NCBI GenBank assembly: GCA_903970615.1
Contig: CAJCJH010000007.1
Location: 1 to 55,611, forward strand
Source: Rhodospirillales bacterium
GTDB lineage: Bacteria > Pseudomonadota > Gammaproteobacteria > Nevskiales > Nevskiaceae
DNA length: 55,611 nt
Direction: 5' to 3'
The translations under genes and the position numbers were made by a program. Within the stretch, counting starts at the first letter, position 1; each line of letters begins with the position of its first letter. This document shows positions 50,796 to 55,611 of this stretch, piece after piece. The notes beneath the pieces are model-generated. The model had not been told where the DNA came from and did no database searches. It saw only the letters and a program-made list of their open reading frames with translations.

Positions 50796-53795
50796 ATGAA
50801 AAGAATCCTCATCAACGCCACCCAGCGCGAAGAACTGCGCGTGGCCATCGTCGACGGCCAGAAGCTTTACGACCTCGACATCGAGCTGGCCAGTCACGAG
50901 CAGCGCAAATCCAACATCTACAAGGGGCGCATCACCCGAGTTGAAGCCAGCCTCGAAGCCTGCTTCGTCGAATACGGTGCCGAGCGCCACGGCTTCCTGC
51001 CGCTGAAGGAAATCCATCGGGATTACTATCGTCCCGGCGCGTCCGGCGGCGGCCGCAACATCCGCGAACTGATTGCCGAAGGCACGGAAATCATCGTGCA
51101 GGTCGAGAAGGAAGAGCGCGGCAACAAAGGCGCGGCACTCACTTCGTACATCAGCCTGGCTGGCCGTTTCCTGGTGCTGATGCCGAACAATCCGAAAGGC
51201 GGCGGCATTTCGCGCCGCGTCGAAGGCGAGGAACGCGAAGAAGCGCGCGAAGCGCTCGCCGCACTGAATACGCCGGAAGGCATGAGCCTGATCGTGCGCA
51301 CCAACGGCATGGGTCGCGGCGCGGAAGAATTGCAGGGCGATCTCGATCAGCTGACGACGATCTGGCAGCGTATTGCCGACGCCGCCAAGGAACGTCCGGC
51401 GCCGTTTCTGGTGTATCAGGAAAACAACATCGTGCTGCGCGCGCTGCGCGATTACCTGCGACCGGATATCGGCGAAGTGATCGTCGACAACCCGGAAATC
51501 TTCGAGCAGGCGCGGGCGCAAATGGCGCATTCGATGCCGCAGGAGCAGAACAAACTCAAGCTATACCGCGACAGCATTCCGCTGTTCTCGCGCTACCAGA
51601 TCGAATCGCAGATCGAATCCGCGCACGACCGCACCGTGCGGCTGCCTTCGGGTGGTTCGATCGTGATCGACCACGGCGAAGCGCTCACCGCGATCGACAT
51701 CAACTCGGCCAAGGCCACCAGCGGCGGCGGCATCGAAGAAACCGCGCTGCAAACCAACCTCGAAGCGGCCGAGGAAATCGCACGTCAGTTGCGGCTGCGC
51801 GATCTCGGCGGCCTGATCGTGATCGATTTCATCGACATGAATAGCGCGAAGAATCAGCGCGAAGTGGAAAAGGCTTTGCAGGACGCCAGCAGCTTCGATC
51901 GCGCGCGCATCCAGCTTGGACGCCTATCGCGCTTTGGCCTGCTGGAAATGAGCCGTCAGCGACTGCGCCCAAGCTTGGGTGAACACACGCAGATCCCCTG
52001 CCCGCGCTGCTCCGGCCGCGGCCAGATTCGCAGTGTGGAATCGATGGCGTTATCGGTGCTGCGTCTGATCGAAGAAGAGTGCATGAAGGATCGCACCGGC
52101 CGCATCATCGTGCAGTTGCCGGTGGATGTCGGCACCTATCTGCTGAACGAAAAGCGCGCCACCATCGGCGAACTCGAAGCGCGTTTCATGGTGATGGTGA
52201 CGCTGGTGCCGAACGAGACCTTGCAGTCGCCGCATTTCGAGATCACGCGCGTGCGGCAAGACCATCTCGGCGTCGATAACAACTCCGCGCTGAGCTACCG
52301 CATCGCCACCGATTTCTCAGCGGAATCGCGCGCCGCGTTAACGCCGGGCGCGAGCACGCTTGCCTCGCCGATCGCCGAGGCTGCGGTGAAGCCGGTGTTG
52401 CCGGTCGCTGTGGAACCTGCACCGATCGCCGCAGCTCCGGTGTTGAAACCGGTCGAAAGCAGTGGCGGTTTCTGGACTTGGTTGAAAAGCCTGTTTTCCA
52501 ATCCGCAGCCTGCGCAAAGACCCGCGGCGGCAGCTGCCGCTTTGCCGAAGCCGGCTCAGCGCGACACGCGCGGCGGCGGACGTCCGCAGGAAAATCGCTC
52601 CGATGGCCGCCGCGATCAGCAGGATCGTGGACCGCGCCGCGATCGCGGCGATGGGCGTGGTGAAGGACGCAATGAGCCGCGCCGCGAAGGTCGCGGGCAG
52701 GAAGGCCGCAATCAGGAATCGCGCGGCGGCCAGCAGCATCGTCAACCGAATCGTGACGCCAACCGCGATGGCCGCGATGGCGGGCGCGAGTCTAACCGCG
52801 AACAGGGGCGTGAACAGAATCGGGATCAAAACCGCGATCGTAATCGGGAGCAGAATCAGGCTCAGCGGCAGCAGCCGCGTCCGCAGCAGAACAATCCCCA
52901 GCAGCGCAATTCGCAATCGACCAACGTGGCAGTTGCATCAGCGGCGGAAGCGAACGCAGATGCCGCAGAAATTTTGGCGCAGTCAGGCGCGGCAGATGCC
53001 GGGACTTCGATGTCCACGCCTCAGCAGCGGCCCGCCGGATCTGATGAAGGTGCGCCCGGCGAGCGCGGTGAAGGCTCGCGCCGGCGTCGTGGTCGTCGCG
53101 GCCGCGGGCGTGGCGGCCGCGGTGACGGCCCACGCGAAAACGGCGCGCTTGCCGATCAATCTGCTGCCAATTCATCTGCGGCGGACGAGTTTGAATCCGA
53201 AGCCAGTGGAGATTCAGTGGCAATAGTGAACGCAGCGCCGGTGCGCATGCACGGCCTTGCTTCAGAGCTTGGCCCGGACGTTCCGGAATTCGGCGGCTCA
53301 CTGCCGCACGCGGCCCGATCGGCACCACCGCTGGTCGCGCAGGAACTGAGCGAAGCGATTGCGCAAGACGCGCCGCTTGCGGACGCACCGAGCAGTTCCG
53401 TGCAGCAGGAATTGAGTCTGCCGCATGTGGCTGAGCCTGCGCCGGTCGAAGCCGTCAGCGAAATCAGTGCGCAGCCAGAACCTCATCCGCTGCCGGTTCC
53501 GGTCGAGACGTATATCGCATCAGTGGCGGCAGATTACCCTTCGTCACCGCAGCCGGAACATCCGCCAGCGGCATCCGAGGCTGCACCCGAACCGATAATC
53601 GAACCGCAAGCGCCGGTCGCGCAAGTAGAGGTGGTCGAGTCCGAGAAAAGACCTGAGCCGCCGGTGAAACCTGCAGGCACCATCCATAGCGATGCGCACG
53701 GCGATAGTCATGGCGAATCGCATCCTGAAAAGGCAGCCGCCAGGCATGATGAAACGGCGCATCAGCCGGAAATCGCCAGGCACGACGCTGAGTAG
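50796..53795 (+). CDS. rne: Ribonuclease E
   Basis: Endoribonuclease that scaffolds the RNA degradosome. The 999-residue protein begins [20 protein letters not shown]. An S1 domain is near residues 35-125; the catalytic Asp pair is D301 (AIDINSA) and D344 (LIVIDFIDM); the zinc link is C402-P-R-C405. An amphipathic helix [13 protein letters not shown] near residue 556 fits the membrane-targeting segment. The C-terminal half is disordered: Arg/Asn/Gln/Gly-rich at about 590-705 and 760-778, then Pro/Ala/Glu, ending in a His-rich tail. The start at 50796 fits the family; 33 nt of in-frame sequence upstream is leader. Confidence 0.97.
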   Translation: MKRILINATQREELRVAIVDGQKLYDLDIELASHEQRKSNIYKGRITRVEASLEACFVEYGAERHGFLPLKEIHRDYYRPGASGGGRNIRELIAEGTEIIVQVEKEERGNKGAALTSYISLAGRFLVLMPNNPKGGGISRRVEGEEREEAREALAALNTPEGMSLIVRTNGMGRGAEELQGDLDQLTTIWQRIADAAKERPAPFLVYQENNIVLRALRDYLRPDIGEVIVDNPEIFEQARAQMAHSMPQEQNKLKLYRDSIPLFSRYQIESQIESAHDRTVRLPSGGSIVIDHGEALTAIDINSAKATSGGGIEETALQTNLEAAEEIARQLRLRDLGGLIVIDFIDMNSAKNQREVEKALQDASSFDRARIQLGRLSRFGLLEMSRQRLRPSLGEHTQIPCPRCSGRGQIRSVESMALSVLRLIEEECMKDRTGRIIVQLPVDVGTYLLNEKRATIGELEARFMVMVTLVPNETLQSPHFEITRVRQDHLGVDNNSALSYRIATDFSAESRAALTPGASTLASPIAEAAVKPVLPVAVEPAPIAAAPVLKPVESSGGFWTWLKSLFSNPQPAQRPAAAAAALPKPAQRDTRGGGRPQENRSDGRRDQQDRGPRRDRGDGRGEGRNEPRREGRGQEGRNQESRGGQQHRQPNRDANRDGRDGGRESNREQGREQNRDQNRDRNREQNQAQRQQPRPQQNNPQQRNSQSTNVAVASAAEANADAAEILAQSGAADAGTSMSTPQQRPAGSDEGAPGERGEGSRRRRGRRGRGRGGRGDGPRENGALADQSAANSSAADEFESEASGDSVAIVNAAPVRMHGLASELGPDVPEFGGSLPHAARSAPPLVAQELSEAIAQDAPLADAPSSSVQQELSLPHVAEPAPVEAVSEISAQPEPHPLPVPVETYIASVAADYPSSPQPEHPPAASEAAPEPIIEPQAPVAQVEVVESEKRPEPPVKPAGTIHSDAHGDSHGESHPEKAAARHDETAHQPEIARHDAE

Positions 53796-53829
53796 ATCGA
53801 ACTAGCGCGCGAGTTCGGCCGTAACCACT

Positions 53830-53878
53830 CCACGCTACCGCAGCCGTATTTTCGCGGCTTTGTCGGCGTGGATTTTTT
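53830..53878 (+). terminator. Rho-independent terminator after rne
   Basis: CCACGC (53830-53835) pairs with GCGTGG (53866-53871), with inner pairing of CCG/CGG and AGCCG/CGGCT, followed by ATTTTTT. It starts 34 nt after the rne stop and lies before the convergent kdsB stop. Confidence 0.85.
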
Positions 53879-53885
53879 GTGAAGT

Positions 53886-54677
53886 TCAGCGCGGAGTTTT
53901 AGGCGCTTCGAGCATCGCCGCAACCGCGACGAAATCTTCTTCGGTATCGACTCCGCGCGGCGGCGGTTCGTATGTAATGCCGAGTTTGATCTTCAAACCA
54001 TGCGCCAGCGCGCGCAGTTGTTCGAGCGCTTCGGCTTGTTCGAGCGCCGCCGGCGGCAATTGCGCCATCCGGCGTAAAGCCCTGACGCGATAGGCGTATA
54101 AACCGATATGCCGGAACGCCAAACCTACCGGCAACGGTGATTCACGGCTGCTGCCTTCGCGCTTCCACGGGATCGGCGCGCGCGAAAAATACAGCGCGTA
54201 GTTTTGCGCGTCCATCACCACCTTTACGAAATTCGGATTGAGCCAGTCTTCACGCAGATGCAGCGGATGCGCCAGCGTGGCGATATCCGCATGCTGATTC
54301 TGCGCCAGCAAATCCGCGACATTGCGAACGAGTGCGGCGGGCATCAATGGTTCGTCGCCTTGCAGATTGACGACGATGGCATCGCCCGGCCAGTTCATCG
54401 CGGCGGCGATTTCATTCACGCGATCGGTGCCGGATTGATGCGCAGCCGACGTCATCCGCACCTCGGCGCCAAAACTGCGGCAGACCTCGAACACTTCGCG
54501 CTCGTCGGTGGCAAGCACCACTTGCTGCGCACCGGCGCGCATCGCCGCTTCCCAAGTCCATTGCACCAGCGGCTTGCCGGCGAGATGGCGCAGCACCTTG
54601 CGCGGCAGCCGGGTCGAGCCGAGGCGCGCGGGAATGACGATTTGGAAGTGAATGGCGGCGCTCGATTCAGCGCTCAA
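53886..54677 (-). CDS. kdsB: 3-deoxy-manno-octulosonate cytidylyltransferase
   Basis: Activates Kdo as CMP-Kdo for lipopolysaccharide core synthesis. The 263-residue protein has the nucleotide-binding FQIVIPARLGSTRLPRKVLR, VVLATDEREVFEVC and VVNLQGDEPLMPAALVRNVA, all conserved. The N-terminal 10 residues before the fold are extra. The gene is 22 nt downstream of the Trm112-family gene, the common kdsB-ycaR association. Confidence 0.96.
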   Translation of the reverse strand: MSAESSAAIHFQIVIPARLGSTRLPRKVLRHLAGKPLVQWTWEAAMRAGAQQVVLATDEREVFEVCRSFGAEVRMTSAAHQSGTDRVNEIAAAMNWPGDAIVVNLQGDEPLMPAALVRNVADLLAQNQHADIATLAHPLHLREDWLNPNFVKVVMDAQNYALYFSRAPIPWKREGSSRESPLPVGLAFRHIGLYAYRVRALRRMAQLPPAALEQAEALEQLRALAHGLKIKLGITYEPPPRGVDTEEDFVAVAAMLEAPKTPR

Positions 54678-54699
54678 GGGCGCCTGGTTTCAAGTGCTT

Positions 54700-54888
54700 T
54701 CAACGCGCCGACTGCAATTCTTCGTCGGCCAGCGGCCGCGCTTCTTCTTCGAGCATCACCGGAATCCCGTCGCGCACCGGATACGCCAGCCGCGAGGCCT
54801 TGCACCACAATTCCTGCTTATCCGCGTGCCAGATCAGCGGCGCTTTGGTCACCGGGCAGACCAGAATATCGAGCAGTCGTTTGTCCAT
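54700..54888 (-). CDS. Trm112/YcaR-family small zinc-ribbon-like protein
   Basis: A 62-residue protein beginning [20 protein letters not shown] and continuing [20 protein letters not shown], the Trm112p/YcaR family pattern. In other systems Trm112 is an activator of methyltransferases. Two Cys of the usual pattern (CPVTKAPL and LWCKAS) are present. The start ATG at 54888 is clear. It is upstream of kdsB, as in many proteobacteria. Confidence 0.93.
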   Translation of the reverse strand: MDKRLLDILVCPVTKAPLIWHADKQELWCKASRLAYPVRDGIPVMLEEEARPLADEELQSAR

Positions 54889-54949
54889 GAGTTGGCGCTG
54901 GCCTTGAGGAAGATCAGCCGCATTTTCGCACAGCGCTGAGTGCTTGCGG

Positions 54950-55611
54950 CTATTCGCGGCGCAGGATGAAATCGACCAGCTGATTCGCCCACCAGCTGGA
55001 ATGGAACGAACGCTCCACCGCATCTCGGTCGTAAACGTCGCGCACCCAGCTGCGGAAATCGATACCGCCGTGGGCGTCTCGATATCCGCGGTAAGTCTCG
55101 AAGAAATGATCCAGCACGCCGGTTTTCGCCTGCCGGATATGGCCGTGTTTCCAGAACTGCATTTCACGCATGGCTTCCTCCATCGGCACATTTTTTTGCG
55201 TCATCAGAAAAATAACACTGGCCAAGCCGGCGCGATCCGCACCCGATTTGCAATGCACCAGCAGCGGCCGCGGCAGGCGATCGAACAGATCGATCAGCGC
55301 CAGCACTTCGTCACGCTGTGGCGCGCTGCGCGAACCGATCGGCAAATGCAGCACCGGAATATCGAGCGCCTCGCACGCCAGCCATTCGAGACGATTGCTG
55401 CCGATATGCGTTTCCGTGCCGCGCAGGTTCAGCACACTGCGCACACCCGCGCGCGCCGCGCCGCGCAATTGATACGGCAAGGGATGGCCCGACCGAAAAA
55501 AATCCGGAGTCAGCGCGCGGCGCGTGTTGTAGAAAATCCTGAAAATCGCGTGATCGATGAACAGCGCATTCAACCAGAAACGCAGCCGTTGCCAGACGTT
55601 GGCGCGCGGCA
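54950..55611 (-). CDS. PTP/DSP-like phosphatase (5' end beyond window edge)
   Basis: A protein tyrosine phosphatase-like enzyme with the catalytic P-loop [16 protein letters not shown] (C-x5-R) and the general-acid region [14 protein letters not shown]; an N-terminal hydrophobic part reads [19 protein letters not shown]. The frame stays open to the right edge ([13 protein letters not shown]), and the nearest internal start would be a TTG at 55573, so the true start is outside the window. It resembles bacterial dual-specificity phosphatases found near LPS genes. Substrate unknown. Confidence 0.85.
   Translation of the reverse strand, partial: PRANVWQRLRFWLNALFIDHAIFRIFYNTRRALTPDFFRSGHPLPYQLRGAARAGVRSVLNLRGTETHIGSNRLEWLACEALDIPVLHLPIGSRSAPQRDEVLALIDLFDRLPRPLLVHCKSGADRAGLASVIFLMTQKNVPMEEAMREMQFWKHGHIRQAKTGVLDHFFETYRGYRDAHGGIDFRSWVRDVYDRDAVERSFHSSWWANQLVDFILRRE

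Overview
The window is chromosomal DNA of a high-GC Gram-negative bacterium, almost certainly a gammaproteobacterium. It carries outer-membrane and LPS genes (lolA, kdsB, a type II secretin), RNase E, and several gene orders typical of that class: rarA-crcB-serS, aat-bpt-infA-clpA/clpS, and rne/rluC-maf-yceD-rpmF-plsX. The bpt gene and the gene order resemble lineages such as Xanthomonadales or Nevskiales more than enterics, but I cannot fix the family from sequence alone. Coding density is high. I see no rRNA, tRNA, CRISPR array, insertion sequence or prophage.

Layout. 0-5 kb: a VapBC-type toxin-antitoxin pair cut by the left edge, a small lipoprotein, parE, and a three-gene unit (DUF6249 membrane protein, ECF sigma factor, putative anti-sigma factor) joined by overlapping stop/start codons. 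5-18 kb: xseB, dxs, then sulfur assimilation (cysG, cysB, cysI, DUF934) and molybdenum cofactor genes (a molbindin, moaA, moaD, moaE, moaC). A foreign-looking ribbon-helix-helix/RAMA-domain gene is wedged between moaD and moaE. An unusual acyl carrier protein plus ketosynthase pair follows moaC. 18-28 kb: an EamA transporter half, serS, crcB behind a clear fluoride riboswitch, rarA, a flavodoxin-like gene, an FkbM methyltransferase, a frameshifted VOC-family gene, lolA, a DODA-type dioxygenase and ftsK.

28-36 kb: a small unknown protein, a GNAT/DUF482-type protein, then aat, bpt, infA, clpA and clpS. Together these hold the N-degron transferases, adaptor and unfoldase. An NHL-type beta-propeller lipoprotein follows. 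36-45 kb: type II secretion genes gspC-gspD-gspE-gspF and an AsmA-family gene whose Shine-Dalgarno sequence lies in a strong hairpin; the pseudopilin genes and gspL/M are absent. 45-55.6 kb: a Bcr/CflA-type efflux pump, plsX, rpmF, yceD, maf, a HAD phosphatase, rluC, rne with a structured leader, kdsB, a Trm112-family protein and a PTP-like phosphatase running off the right edge.

Most of the window is conserved housekeeping sequence. The best candidates for something less described are the RHH/RAMA gene with its perfect 22-bp palindrome over a promoter inside the moa operon, the six-fold GQ/NNR repeat lipoprotein beside the secretion genes, the orphan ACP-ketosynthase pair, and the RNA structures at crcB and at the AsmA gene. 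I did not find a clear, complete, previously undescribed multi-gene system.
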